A stretch of 64,000 nt of DNA, taken from contig NZ_JACJTT010000003.1 in assembly GCF_014698825.1 (NCBI RefSeq), positions 248,001 through 312,000 on the forward strand, given 5' to 3'. The stretch comes from Richelia sinica FACHB-800 (lineage in GTDB: Bacteria > Cyanobacteriota > Cyanobacteriia > Cyanobacteriales > Nostocaceae). The notes beneath the pieces are model-generated. The model saw only the letters and a list, made by a program, of their open reading frames with translations. It was not told where the DNA came from and did no database searches. Positions within the stretch are counted from its first letter, which is position 1, and each line of letters begins with the position of its first letter. Positions 9,858 through 19,414 of the stretch are shown here, piece after piece. Position numbers and translations under genes: made by a program.

Positions 9858-10439
9858 GTGGCAAGTAACAAAATTCTAGTTATCGATGACACTACAGTTG
9901 TCAGGGTGAAAGTCAAAGAAATGTTGTCACCAGGCAATAATTTCGAGGTTTTAGAAGCGAAAGACGGAGTGGAAGGGCTTAATTTAATCCTGAAGGAAAA
10001 ACTAAGCTTGATTATGTTGGATTTTATCTTGCCAAAACTTAGTGGTTGGGAAGTTTTTCAAAAAATCCAATCTCACCCGGAGTTACGCAAGATTCCTTTA
10101 GTGATCATGTCTGGTCGCAAGGAAGAAGTTACAGAGAAAATCCCAGAACCTTTTGAGTATTTTGATTTTCTTGGGAAACCTTTTGATAAGAAACAACTGA
10201 TGGATGCCATTAGATCGGCAACCATCAAAGCTAAACAACCACGTCCCGACGCTGTTTCTCCAACAGTTCCCACTGCTGCCAAAAATGGAGTTGCGACAAC
10301 ACCTGCTACTAATGACCTCGATGCTGCTGCGGAAATCAAATTACTGAATGAAAAAATTGCCAAAATGCAGGCGGAAATAGAAAGCTTGAAGAAGCAATTA
10401 ACTCAAGTAGTAACATTTATTAAACAGAAAATTAAGTAG
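9858..10439 (+). CDS. CheY-type response regulator with coiled-coil tail, 193 aa
   Basis: A receiver domain occupies residues 4-125: acidic pair Asp10-Asp11, phospho-acceptor Asp55 (IMLDFILPKLSG), switch Ser in VIMSGR and Lys in FLGKPFD. A Pro/Ala-rich linker (about 130-157) leads to a C-terminal coiled coil (LNEKIAKMQAEIESLKKQL). There is no DNA-binding or enzymatic output domain, so it probably acts by protein-protein contact through the coiled coil. The start is GTG; the frame has no ATG near. A strong terminator follows, so it is a separate transcript from the receiver-kinase gene 160 bp downstream, though the two may form one pathway. Confidence 0.9.
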   Translation: MASNKILVIDDTTVVRVKVKEMLSPGNNFEVLEAKDGVEGLNLILKEKLSLIMLDFILPKLSGWEVFQKIQSHPELRKIPLVIMSGRKEEVTEKIPEPFEYFDFLGKPFDKKQLMDAIRSATIKAKQPRPDAVSPTVPTAAKNGVATTPATNDLDAAAEIKLLNEKIAKMQAEIESLKKQLTQVVTFIKQKIK

Positions 10440-10503
10440 TATTAACGGATACAATTATCCTGATTTCTCCAAATATTGAGCCACCGTAGCTATAGGTTTG
10501 CCC

Positions 10504-10549
10504 AACCTGCCGGATATTACCTAACGAAGGAGAACGGCAGGCTTTTTTT
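10504..10549 (+). terminator. Rho-independent terminator after the response regulator gene
   Basis: The arms CCTGCCG (10506-10512) and CGGCAGG (10535-10541) pair perfectly and are followed by CTTTTTTT. It lies 65 bases after the stop of the response regulator gene and 50 bases before the next start. Confidence 0.85.
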
Positions 10550-10597
10550 AAGTTTTACCAACAAATTTGGTTGTATTGGTAAATGTAGAGTACAAAC

Positions 10598-11899
10598 ATG
10601 ACTGCCATTCAAGAACACAGTTTAATTTTAGTAGTAGATGACACTTATACCAATCTAGAGATTATTTCTGAGGTGTTAAAGCGGTCAGGTTTTGCAGTGG
10701 CTACGGCCCATGATGGTATAAGTGCCTTAGAAAAAATTGAATTTATATATCCCGACTTGATTTTATTAGATGTGATGATGCCGGGAATAGATGGATTTGA
10801 AACCTGTAAACGGTTGAAGGCAAACACCAGAACTAGTGATATACCGATCATGTTTATGACAGGTGTGTCTGATACAGACAGTAAGGTACATGCTTTAGAA
10901 CTAGGTGCAGTAGATTACATTATTAAGCCATTTCAGGAGGAAGAGGTTCTAGCGCGGTTGAAAACTCATTTGCAGTTACGGCATTTGACAAAAAATTTAG
11001 AAACTCAAGTCGCAGAAAGAACAGCTGCTCTCACTCAAGCGTTGAGGGAATTACAGGAATCTCAAATTCAGCTAGTTCAAAGGGAGAAAATGTCTGCCTT
11101 AGGAAATTTAGTTGCTGGCGTAGCCCATGAAATTAACAACCCAATGGGATTTATTGTTGGTAATTTACAACCTGCCAAAGAACATATCCAAGAATTGTTT
11201 CGAGTTCTTGATTTATACCAAAAATATTATCCTCAGCCTGTTCCAGAGCTTCAGCAGGAAATATCAAATATAGATTTAGACTATATTCGTGCTGATTTAC
11301 CTAATTTAATTACTTCCATGAGAGAAGGTGTCAGTAGGATTTGTGATATTACCAATAGTCTGCGGACTTTTGCCAGAGCAGATAGCGATCGCAAGTTGGA
11401 ATGTAATATTCATGACTGCATAGATAGTACATTAGTGATTCTCAAACACCGCTTAAAAGGAAATAGCTATCGATATGATATTCAAATAGTCCGAGATTAT
11501 GGTCAACTGCCCTTATTGCAATGCTATCCTGGACAACTCAACCAGGTATTTATGAATTTATTTGCTAATGCTATTGATGCCATTGAAGAATTAGTAGAGA
11601 CAAATCATCATCATTCTCTTACTACTCATATATCTCCTACTATTTGGATACGTACTTCCTTTAATCCAGACCATACAGGGATAGCGATTCAGATTAAAGA
11701 TAATGGTATGGGTATGTCTGAGGAAGTTCATCAAAAAGCGTTTGACTACTTATTTACTACTAAACCTGTTGGTAAAGGGACAGGATTAGGATTATCCATT
11801 GCACGGCAAATTATTGTGGAAAATCACGGTGGGTTACTCAAAGCTTCTTCCCAAATTGGTGTGGGAACAGAATTTGTCATTGAAATTCCCTTTGGTTAG
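10598..11899 (+). CDS. Receiver-histidine kinase (response regulator fused to kinase), 433 aa
   Basis: The order is receiver first (residues 8-125; acidic pair Asp14-Asp15, phospho-acceptor Asp58 in LLDVMMPGIDG, Lys in YIIKPF), then a coiled coil (about 130-165), a HisKA-like domain with H-box VAGVAHEINNPMG (His177), and a HATPase domain (NLFANAIDAIEE, DNGMGMSEE, GKGTGLGLSIA). The HEINNP form of the H-box is typical of NtrB-like or large cyanobacterial kinases. The N-terminal receiver means the kinase is itself controlled by phosphotransfer, probably from another kinase. No membrane segment is seen. Its stop overlaps by four bases the stop of the convergent gene. Confidence 0.92.
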   Translation: MTAIQEHSLILVVDDTYTNLEIISEVLKRSGFAVATAHDGISALEKIEFIYPDLILLDVMMPGIDGFETCKRLKANTRTSDIPIMFMTGVSDTDSKVHALELGAVDYIIKPFQEEEVLARLKTHLQLRHLTKNLETQVAERTAALTQALRELQESQIQLVQREKMSALGNLVAGVAHEINNPMGFIVGNLQPAKEHIQELFRVLDLYQKYYPQPVPELQQEISNIDLDYIRADLPNLITSMREGVSRICDITNSLRTFARADSDRKLECNIHDCIDSTLVILKHRLKGNSYRYDIQIVRDYGQLPLLQCYPGQLNQVFMNLFANAIDAIEELVETNHHHSLTTHISPTIWIRTSFNPDHTGIAIQIKDNGMGMSEEVHQKAFDYLFTTKPVGKGTGLGLSIARQIIVENHGGLLKASSQIGVGTEFVIEIPFG

Positions 11900-12432
11900 T
11901 TTTGTAAATTAGCTCTTATATTGCTGTTCGTTAACGGTACGATATTCGATTCCCCATCTTCATTTAGTCTTACAAACATATCAAATGCGTACCAAGCGAG
12001 TATGTACCAAGGGATATCGTCAAGTTTCACTCCCTTGATTAACAGTTGTCTTACTGCTAGTAACCCAATGGTAAATGGAACTATGATCCGTAAATCAATG
12101 ATGCCGTTGGTAACTCTTTCTAAATCATAATTAATATCTTTAATGACATTGACAATATCTCTAGCAACTTCAGATTGCTCCTGGTTTTGGTAAATATTGT
12201 TATCTATATATTGAGCAGTGTGAGGATGCTGATTTTGAGATAAATTGGTGAAACTAGCGACTGCGTCTTGAAGTTGTTCAGAAATAGCTATACCTTCTTT
12301 GACTGTGGCTTGGACTATAGGTTGCTTAACTATTGTAGCTATGGGTACAATCACAGGTGAGAGAATTATTGCTGCTAACCCATCAACTAGATTAATCAAA
12401 TTCGCTGCATCTAAATCTAATGTGGATGACAT
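11896..12432 (-). CDS. Hypothetical membrane-associated protein, 178 aa
   Basis: I do not recognise the family. Two hydrophobic stretches are seen: residues 16-35 (LVDGLAAIILSPVIVPIATI) and 114-132 (LRIIVPFTIGLLAVRQLLI). The middle (60-105) is polar with Asn/Gln-rich and acidic sequence. The end has a conserved-looking IPWYILAWYAFDMFVRLNED. The layout suggests a small inner-membrane or amphitropic protein. The ATG start gives a clean frame, and the stop overlaps the convergent kinase gene by four bases. Nothing nearby indicates a role. Confidence 0.65.
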   Translation of the reverse strand: MSSTLDLDAANLINLVDGLAAIILSPVIVPIATIVKQPIVQATVKEGIAISEQLQDAVASFTNLSQNQHPHTAQYIDNNIYQNQEQSEVARDIVNVIKDINYDLERVTNGIIDLRIIVPFTIGLLAVRQLLIKGVKLDDIPWYILAWYAFDMFVRLNEDGESNIVPLTNSNIRANLQN

Positions 12433-13108
12433 TTTCCCATCCCTATGTTTTAAGCATGGTGACTTACTGTTTCACTCTACGTAAATTCTGATATGTTGTC
12501 TTCTGCTAGAAGTGAGAAAAATGGTTTGGCGATTAATTATGACTTGGGTTAGATAAAATTTTGAGTTTATACTATCTAGAAGTATTCACTTACTGTCTAC
12601 TTTGTGCTTTGTTTAAACAAGTCAAAATTTTTTAAATCCAGAGTGCTTTACCTAATCTAGCGATCGCACTTTTGTTAGAGTGGTATCAACCTGAGCTAAC
12701 TTTCCTATGGTGAATAATTACCAAAATCTCTTTTGGTGGAAAATATTGACTGATGATTTCAATCTTGAGTACCAAGGCATAAATAGTTTATACTTCTCCC
12801 TTGGATCTTAATGATACTCTATTGTCTCATGTCAAGTGGCTATTTATCAATAGCTGTAACCACCATTTTTCGTCAAATTATTGATATTATTCGCAATAAT
12901 CTTGAGAAAAGAGCCAATTTATTGCGAAAAAAAGTTGAACAACTTTTTTTTGTCCCTACCCTGTTTAGGAAAAGTTATGTGACATTTGCACAGGAAATGT
13001 TTACAAGCGGGAGTAAATATTATAGGTCTGAATGACCAATTTTTGAGAAAATCATATATTTAGGAAATCGCGATGATCGCGATAATGGCACGGAAGGAAC
13101 CAAGATAG
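12433..13108. other. Spacer upstream of ilvD with an A/T hairpin
   Basis: About 675 bp. The open frame at 12811-13035 has poor protein character and I do not call it. A perfect inverted repeat AAAAAAAGTTG / CAACTTTTTTT (12927-12937 and 12940-12950) could act as a weak bidirectional terminator or mark a leader. The ilvD promoter should lie in the last 150 bases. A GCGATCGC octamer is near 12660. Confidence 0.5.
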
Positions 13109-14800
13109 ATGTCAGAGAATTTTCGTAGTAAAGTTGTTACACAAGGGGTGCAGCGCTCTCCAAATCGCGCCATGCTGCGGGCAGTTGGGTTTCAAGATGA
13201 AGATTTCAAAAAAGCCATTGTTGGCGTTGCCAATGCCTACAGCACTATCACTCCCTGTAACATGGGGATAAATCAACTGGCGCAAAGAGCAGAGTCTGGG
13301 ATTAAAAACGCTGGTGCAATGCCACAAATATTTGGCACCATCACCATTAGTGATGGTATTTCCATGGGTACAGAAGGGATGAAATATTCCCTCGTTTCAC
13401 GGGAAGTTATTGCTGATTCTATTGAAACTGCCTGTAATGGGCAAAGTATGGATGGTGTGATTGCCATCGGTGGCTGTGATAAAAATATGCCAGGGGCAAT
13501 GATTGCCATGGCACGGATGAATATTCCAGCTATTTTCGTATACGGCGGTACTATTAAACCTGGTCACTATAACGGTAAAGATTTAACTGTTGTTAGTTCC
13601 TTTGAAGCTGTAGGAGAATACAGTGCTGGGAAGATTGATGAAGAGGAACTGTTAGCAGTAGAACGTCGCGCTTGTCCTGGTGCTGGTTCCTGTGGAGGTA
13701 TGTACACAGCAAATACCATGTCTTCTGCCTTTGAAGCGATGGGGATGAGTTTACCTTATTCTTCCACCATGGCCGCAGAGGATGCTGAAAAAGCTGATAG
13801 CGCGGAACAGTCAGCCCAGGTGCTAGTAGAAGCGATTCGCAAACAAATCTTACCTCGACAAATTATTACCCGCAAATCCATTGAAAACGCCATTTCTGTG
13901 ATTATGGCAGTGGGTGGTTCAACAAATGCAGTTCTCCATTTTCTAGCGATCGCGCGTGCTGCTGGTGTAGAACTAACTTTAGATGACTTTGAAACCATTC
14001 GTGGTCGTGTACCAGTTCTATGTGACTTAAAACCAAGTGGCAGATATGTGGCTACAGACCTGCATCAAGCTGGTGGTATTCCCCAAGTCATGAAAATGCT
14101 ACTCAACCATGGCTTACTCCACGGTGATTGTCTAACCATTACCGGACAAACCATTGCCGAAGTGTTAGCAGCTGTACCCGACGAACCACCTGCAAACCAA
14201 GATGTGATTCGTCCTTGGGATAACCCCATGTATTCCCAAGGTCACTTAGCGATTCTCAAAGGCAACCTGGCCACTGAAGGTGCTGTAGCTAAAATCACTG
14301 GCGTGAAAAAACCCACAATTACCGGGCCTGCCAGAGTCTTTGATTCTGAAGAATCCTGTTTAGATGCGATTTTGGCAGGGAAAATCAAAGCAGGTGATGT
14401 AATTATCATCCGCTACGAAGGCCCCAAAGGTGGCCCAGGTATGCGAGAAATGCTCGCTCCCACCTCAGCTATTATTGGTGCTGGTTTAGGTGATGCTGTT
14501 GGTTTGATTACTGATGGACGCTTTTCTGGTGGTACCTACGGGATGGTAGTTGGTCACGTGGCCCCAGAAGCAGCAGTAGGTGGAAATATTGCCTTAGTAG
14601 AAGAAGGAGATAGCATTACCATTGATGCTCATTCTCGCTTGTTGCAAATCAACGTTGCTGATGAAGAATTAGCTCGTCGTCGTGCTAACTGGAAACCACG
14701 TCCACCCCGTTACACCACAGGCATACTCGGCAAATATGCCAAGTTAGTTGCTTCTAGTAGCGTCGGTGCAGTTACAGACTTAGACTTGTTTGCTAATTAA
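13109..14800 (+). CDS. ilvD: Dihydroxy-acid dehydratase, 563 aa
   Basis: IlvD dehydrates 2,3-dihydroxy-isovalerate and -methylvalerate, the third step of valine and isoleucine synthesis. The iron-sulfur ligands are visible as Cys50 (TPCNMG), Cys123 ([11 protein letters not shown]) and Cys195 ([18 protein letters not shown]). The C-terminal part has the expected [12 protein letters not shown] and [10 protein letters not shown] signatures. Length is typical. ilvC lies two kilobases downstream on the same strand, with an unrelated gene between, so the pathway genes are close but not in one operon. Confidence 0.97.
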   Translation: MSENFRSKVVTQGVQRSPNRAMLRAVGFQDEDFKKAIVGVANAYSTITPCNMGINQLAQRAESGIKNAGAMPQIFGTITISDGISMGTEGMKYSLVSREVIADSIETACNGQSMDGVIAIGGCDKNMPGAMIAMARMNIPAIFVYGGTIKPGHYNGKDLTVVSSFEAVGEYSAGKIDEEELLAVERRACPGAGSCGGMYTANTMSSAFEAMGMSLPYSSTMAAEDAEKADSAEQSAQVLVEAIRKQILPRQIITRKSIENAISVIMAVGGSTNAVLHFLAIARAAGVELTLDDFETIRGRVPVLCDLKPSGRYVATDLHQAGGIPQVMKMLLNHGLLHGDCLTITGQTIAEVLAAVPDEPPANQDVIRPWDNPMYSQGHLAILKGNLATEGAVAKITGVKKPTITGPARVFDSEESCLDAILAGKIKAGDVIIIRYEGPKGGPGMREMLAPTSAIIGAGLGDAVGLITDGRFSGGTYGMVVGHVAPEAAVGGNIALVEEGDSITIDAHSRLLQINVADEELARRRANWKPRPPRYTTGILGKYAKLVASSSVGAVTDLDLFAN

Positions 14801-15211
14801 TTGCCCTTGGGGGCAGAAGGTATAGCAGGTGACAGAGGAAGAAGACAGAAGTTACAGGAGTTACAGGAGTTACAGAATAATTAATGCAATTACTGTTTAA
14901 TTCTTGAATTTTTAAACTCCTGTTCGCGCAGCGTGGGGTAGCCATACTGCCGTGCCGTAGGCATACTTCTGTACCGCTCTGTCCATTGCTGTAAAAGTTG
15001 AAGACTAGGAAAACAGCCTTTGTTTTGAAGTCAAGACTTAAAATCAAGGGCTAACTTTTCTCTAGTCTTCCCATTCCTGCCTTATTTGAGAGAAAAGGTC
15101 AAATACAGTTGCAGTTCAGCAAGTTATTGATCCTGTTGTTGGGTTGTGCTATGGCTTAACCCAACTTTTTCTTGTGCATTCAACCTGATTGGGTAATATG
15201 TACCTCTACCG
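14801..15211. repeat. Repeat-rich spacer between ilvD and the NDH-2 gene
   Basis: It contains a heptamer-like tract of GTTACAGGA units (14826-14874), a composite palindromic repeat with CGCGCAGCGTGG and GCCGTGCCGTAGGC (about 14920-14970), and a partial reverse copy of the MITE-like repeat (GTACCGCTCTGTCCATTGC, 14971-14989). A terminator hairpin closes the spacer. No gene is supported. Confidence 0.7.
15138..15171 (+). terminator. Rho-independent terminator
   Basis: GTTGGGTT (15138-15145) pairs with AACCCAAC (15158-15165), followed by TTTTT. The direction fits transcripts from ilvD, about 340 bases upstream. Confidence 0.75.
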
Positions 15212-16573
15212 CTAAACATTGAGTGGTTGTCTCGTATTCACTTGCGGATAATGTCCATTACTTTCTGCGGGTACAGCTTCTAAACCTAGATCACCTGTGA
15301 TTAATCTTGCACCACGATTGCGGGTAAAGTAATTCCACAACCATTGCACCATCACCACTAACTTGTTATCAAACTCAATTAAGAAGTAGATGTGAATAAA
15401 TAGCCAGAATAACCAAGCAAAGAAACCTCGGAGTTTGATAAACCCTAAATCAACTACAGCCGCATGTTGACCAATCATGGCTAAACTACCGCGATCGCTA
15501 TAATTAAATTGAGGTAGTGTTTCTCCCACTAATCTTTTCTGCACCAGCTTCGCTACATATTCCCCTTCTTGCATGGCTACAGGTGCAACCCCTGGTAAGG
15601 GTTTACCATTTTGATGGGCAAAATGTGCTAAGTCACCAACGACGAAAATATTCGGATGTCCCTTAATACTTAAATCTGGTTCCACCATAACACGACCTGC
15701 GCGATCGCACTCTGCCCCAGTTTTTTCCATTAGCACTTTCCCCATAGGTGAGGCTTTCACACCCGCAGCCCATAAGACAGTTTTGGAAGCAAGTTCCTTC
15801 ACCTCATCACCTTGCTTGATAGTAACAATATCATTCTCAATATTGGTGACTAAGGTTTTGGTTTGCACATCTACACCCAACCCCTTTAAAGAAGCCTCTG
15901 CTTCTTGGGATAACTCCGGTGCAAAGGGTGGCAGAACTCGATCTAAACCTTCTAATAATAAAACCTTGGTTTCCGCAGTATCGATATTACGGAAATCTTC
16001 CTTCAGGGTTTTAGTGGCTAATTCTGCGATCGCACCAGCCAATTCTACCCCAGTTGGACCACCACCCACGATCACAAAAGTTAACCAAGCTTGACGTTGC
16101 ACAGGGTCAGTTTCCTTTTCTGCCGCTTCAAATGCCATAAAGATACGACGACGCATTTCAATGGCATCCTCCACCGTCTTCAAACCTGGTGCAAACTCCT
16201 CCCAGTCATCCTTACCAAAATAAGAATGCTTGGCTCCAGTCGCCACAATTAAAGTATCGTAAGGGATAGCTTCCGTACCCACCATTACCTTTTGGGCTGT
16301 TGGATCAATATCCTTCACTTCTCCCAACAATACCTTGGTATTTTTACTTTTACTCAGAACAGAACGCAACGGCGAGGAAATATCCGCAGGAGAAAGAGAA
16401 CCCGTGGCTACTTGGTAGAGAAGTGGTTGAAATAGGTGAAAATTGCGTTTATCAATCAAAGTGACCTTGACATTCGCCTTTCCTAAAGCCTTAGCCGCAT
16501 AAAGTCCACCAAAACCACCACCCACAATCACAACTTCATGGGGTGCTTTATTACCACAAGCGTCAACCTTCAT
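15212..16573 (-). CDS. Type 2 NAD(P)H dehydrogenase (NDH-2), 453 aa
   Basis: A single-subunit, non-proton-pumping NADH:quinone oxidoreductase. The FAD-binding Rossmann motif is at the N-terminus (VIVGGGFGGLYAAKALG) and the NADH-binding one mid-protein (VIVGGGPTGVELAGAIAEL). The third FAD contact is IFVVGDLAHF. The C-terminal region has a hydrophobic helix (FFAWLFWLFIHIYFLIEF) that would attach the enzyme to the thylakoid or plasma membrane. In cyanobacteria such enzymes are thought to sense or tune the plastoquinone redox state as much as to respire. Which of the several ndb paralogues this is cannot be decided. Confidence 0.93.
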   Translation of the reverse strand: MKVDACGNKAPHEVVIVGGGFGGLYAAKALGKANVKVTLIDKRNFHLFQPLLYQVATGSLSPADISSPLRSVLSKSKNTKVLLGEVKDIDPTAQKVMVGTEAIPYDTLIVATGAKHSYFGKDDWEEFAPGLKTVEDAIEMRRRIFMAFEAAEKETDPVQRQAWLTFVIVGGGPTGVELAGAIAELATKTLKEDFRNIDTAETKVLLLEGLDRVLPPFAPELSQEAEASLKGLGVDVQTKTLVTNIENDIVTIKQGDEVKELASKTVLWAAGVKASPMGKVLMEKTGAECDRAGRVMVEPDLSIKGHPNIFVVGDLAHFAHQNGKPLPGVAPVAMQEGEYVAKLVQKRLVGETLPQFNYSDRGSLAMIGQHAAVVDLGFIKLRGFFAWLFWLFIHIYFLIEFDNKLVVMVQWLWNYFTRNRGARLITGDLGLEAVPAESNGHYPQVNTRQPLNV

Positions 16574-16774
16574 AAATATTTCCTCGTCTTCCAGCAGTTG
16601 TTACTATTCTTAACAAATTTGTATCAAAAATGTCACAATTATTTCTGTTGATTTGGCACTTCTTAAAAAAACCTGAAAGTAACAAGCTTGACAGTCGAGC
16701 AAATTCTTTCTTGCCAATTCCCAATCATCCATGGGCCCCTTTGGGGTAAAATGATAATTCTGTCAATTTCATAA

Positions 16775-17797
<1,023 letters not shown>

Positions 17798-18025
17798 TTC
17801 TCGGTAATTGGTAATAGGTAATTGGAATAATAAACATTACCTTTTACCAAATTATTTATAACTTAAATTAAAATATTTAAAAATTAACTCAACTATTGAT
17901 ATCTATACAAAAATAACAATTATTTTCTCTATAGCTATTCCGATTAACGAAAGGTATAAGCAGTAATATTTAAACGCAAATGAACGCAGATCAAGGCAGA
18001 TAATTTTTAATCTTTGATTGTTACA
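17798..18025. other. Spacer at the left end of the accessory island
   Basis: AT-rich. Direct repeats of GGTAATTGG lie just after ilvC (17811-17826). No gene is seen. Confidence 0.4.
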
Positions 18026-18088
18026 TTGCAAGAATTGCAAAAACAAGTATTAAAATTACCCCTAAATAAACGCTGGCAATTATTTTAA
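18026..18088 (+). pseudogene. Fragment of an antitoxin gene (duplicate of the start of the gene at 18519)
   Basis: Bases 18026-18088 translate as LQELQKQVLKLPLNKRWQLF followed by a stop. This is almost identical, in protein and DNA, to the first 21 codons of the intact antitoxin at 18519 (LQELQKQVLKLPMSERWQLV). The ATG codon and everything after codon 21 are gone. It is a dead duplicate of the antitoxin gene's 5' end, about 490 bp from the intact copy, and shows that toxin-antitoxin genes have been gained and lost at this spot. Confidence 0.85.
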
Positions 18089-18116
18089 AGCTTCACTAAT
18101 AGCGATCGCACTATCT

Positions 18117-18365
18117 TCACTGATAATAAGGAGCAATATCGAGAGGTGTAATTTCACCTGCTGCTATTTCTTGACGTACCATGTCAGCTAGACTATCCCA
18201 TTGATTATCTGTTGTAGCTGCAAAACGAATTTTCCAACCTTGTTCATCTTTTAGTTCATCCAGAAGACGGGTAGCGATAGCTTCGCTGACCTTCGGTAAC
18301 GCATTTTGTTCTTCTGCTGGTAATTTTTCAATTTCTGCAATAGCACGCTGTAGTAATTTTGTCAT
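18117..18365 (-). CDS. Orphan antitoxin-like protein with a 7-residue insertion, 82 aa
   Basis: The product (MTKLLQRAIAEIEKLPAEEQ at the start, DMVRQEIAAGEITPLD near the end) belongs to a small cyanobacterial antitoxin-like family normally found just upstream of a RelE/ParE-type toxin. No toxin gene follows here. Residues 23-29 (LPKVSEA) are extra. They are encoded by a 21-base insert (18279-18299) which, if removed, restores both the expected QNAIATRLL reading and a perfect HIP1 octamer. The insertion keeps the frame. The protein may still bind a toxin encoded elsewhere or may be decaying. Confidence 0.7.
   Translation of the reverse strand: MTKLLQRAIAEIEKLPAEEQNALPKVSEAIATRLLDELKDEQGWKIRFAATTDNQWDSLADMVRQEIAAGEITPLDIAPYYQ
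18274..18302. repeat. Short repeat inserted inside a HIP1 octamer (in-frame in an antitoxin gene)
   Basis: The plus strand reads GCGAT, then a 21-base insert (18279-18299, containing CTTCGGTAA), then CGC. Deleting the insert gives GCGATCGC. A related 16-base insert is at 19248-19263. Confidence 0.75.
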
Positions 18366-18518
18366 AGTTAAGAAATTTGAATGTCTTTTTACTATTTATG
18401 ATATCAAGTATTGGAGTTAATCATGCGATAGATTCCGTAAGTTTCGCTAAAGCACCACTTCACCATCATCTAATCTAAATTGATATATAATGAAAATGAA
18501 TAATTTTTTATTTCTATC

Positions 18519-18740
18519 ATGAAATTACAAGAATTGCAAAAACAAGTATTAAAGTTACCAATGAGTGAACGCTGGCAATTGGTACAAACTGTATTGGAAT
18601 CAATACAACAAGAAACTATATCAGCATCAAAGAAGGGTAATTTATCTCGACTACGTGGTATTGCTAAAGATGCAAATATCTCTAGTGATGAGAATATTAA
18701 TGGAGATTATGTCACTTATCTAACTGAAAAATACCAATAA
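18519..18740 (+). CDS. Antitoxin of a VapBC-like pair, 73 aa
   Basis: A small helical protein (MKLQELQKQVLKLPMSERWQ) with a C-terminal tail of the kind that binds a toxin. It directly precedes a PIN-domain gene, with the stop and the next ATG sharing one base (TAATG), so the two are translationally coupled. In this cyanobacterial family the N-terminal part is followed by a short RGIAK element, seen here as LSRLRGIAKDA. It should neutralise the PIN ribonuclease and autorepress the operon. Because the toxin gene has an early stop, the antitoxin may now be without an active partner. A truncated copy of its 5' end lies at 18026. Confidence 0.75.
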   Translation: MKLQELQKQVLKLPMSERWQLVQTVLESIQQETISASKKGNLSRLRGIAKDANISSDENINGDYVTYLTEKYQ

Positions 18741-19147
18741 TGCGAATTTTTATTGATACAAATATCGTTCTGGATTTTTTACTGGAACGACAACCTTTTG
18801 TAGAAGATGCTGTTAGGTTATTTGCTAAAATTGATGCAGGTGAGATTATAGGGTTTATTGCTGCTACTACAATTACTAATATTTATTATATTATTCGGAA
18901 AGCCGCAGGTATAAAAGTTGCTCAAGATGCAATTTCTCAAATTATCACAGATTTACACATTTGCACGGTTGATAGAAACATTTTAGAAACAGCAGTAGCT
19001 TTAAATTTTCAAGATTTTGAAGATGCTGTGTAGTATGCTTGTGCTATGAAATCAATGGTAGATGTGATTGTAACTCGTGATGTGTCTGGATTTTTAGGTT
19101 CAGAAATTCCAGTGATTTTACCTGGAGAGTTAAATAATATTTCTTAA
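18740..19147 (+). pseudogene. PIN-domain toxin gene (VapC-like) interrupted by an in-frame TAG
   Basis: The frame starts MRIFIDTNIVLDFLLERQPF with the first PIN aspartate (Asp6) and continues to DFEDAV, where codon 98 is TAG (19031-19033). Reading through it, the same frame continues YACAMKSMVDVIVTRDVSGF and ends at TAA 19145-19147, giving the usual length of about 135 residues. Related proteins have Gln at this place (DFEDAVQYACA), so one C-to-T change (CAG to TAG) explains the stop. The truncated product lacks the last acidic active-site residue (in TRDVSGF) and the final strand, so it should be inactive. A sequencing error or readthrough would restore it. Confidence 0.8.
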
Positions 19148-19325
19148 GAGTAAAAGCGATACCTGCGGTAAGTAATGCTAACCTACATCTTCCAACATTA
19201 GCTAACGAGGAGCGATCGCATCTCCTTCACCTTGAACTAGGAGCGATACCTACGGTAAGCTAACGCACTATCTTCCGCTCTAAAAATTATTCGACGCATT
19301 TCTTCACGTCTTGTAAATTTTGTAC
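19148..19325. repeat. Spacer with HIP1-nested short repeats
   Basis: Three related elements lie here: GCGATACCTGCGGTAAG (from 19156), an ordinary GCGATCGC (19212-19219), and GCGATACCTACGGTAAGCTAACGC (19243-19266). The last is followed by ACTATCTTC, exactly as after the uninterrupted octamer at 18102-18109. Confidence 0.7.
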
Positions 19326-19354
19326 TTGACCATATACGGACATTTAGCTATACA
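19326..19354 (+). promoter_or_regulatory. Candidate promoter of the retron RNA
   Basis: TTGACC (19326-19331), a 17-base spacer and TATACA (19349-19354) match a bacterial housekeeping sigma promoter well. Transcription would start near 19361. The -10 lies inside an inverted repeat TTTAGCTAT / ATAGCTAAA (19343-19351 and 19362-19370), which could be an operator. A second hairpin (AAATCATC / GATGATTT, 19374-19396) follows before the retron RNA proper. Confidence 0.6.
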
Positions 19355-19414
19355 ATATATAATAGCTAAACAAAAATCATCAAATTTAGATGATTTATTT
19401 TATTACCTAATTAA

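Noticed and set aside
12811-13035. 74-codon frame upstream of ilvD
   Set aside because: No ribosome-binding site, composition follows AT-rich DNA, and it includes an A/T hairpin.
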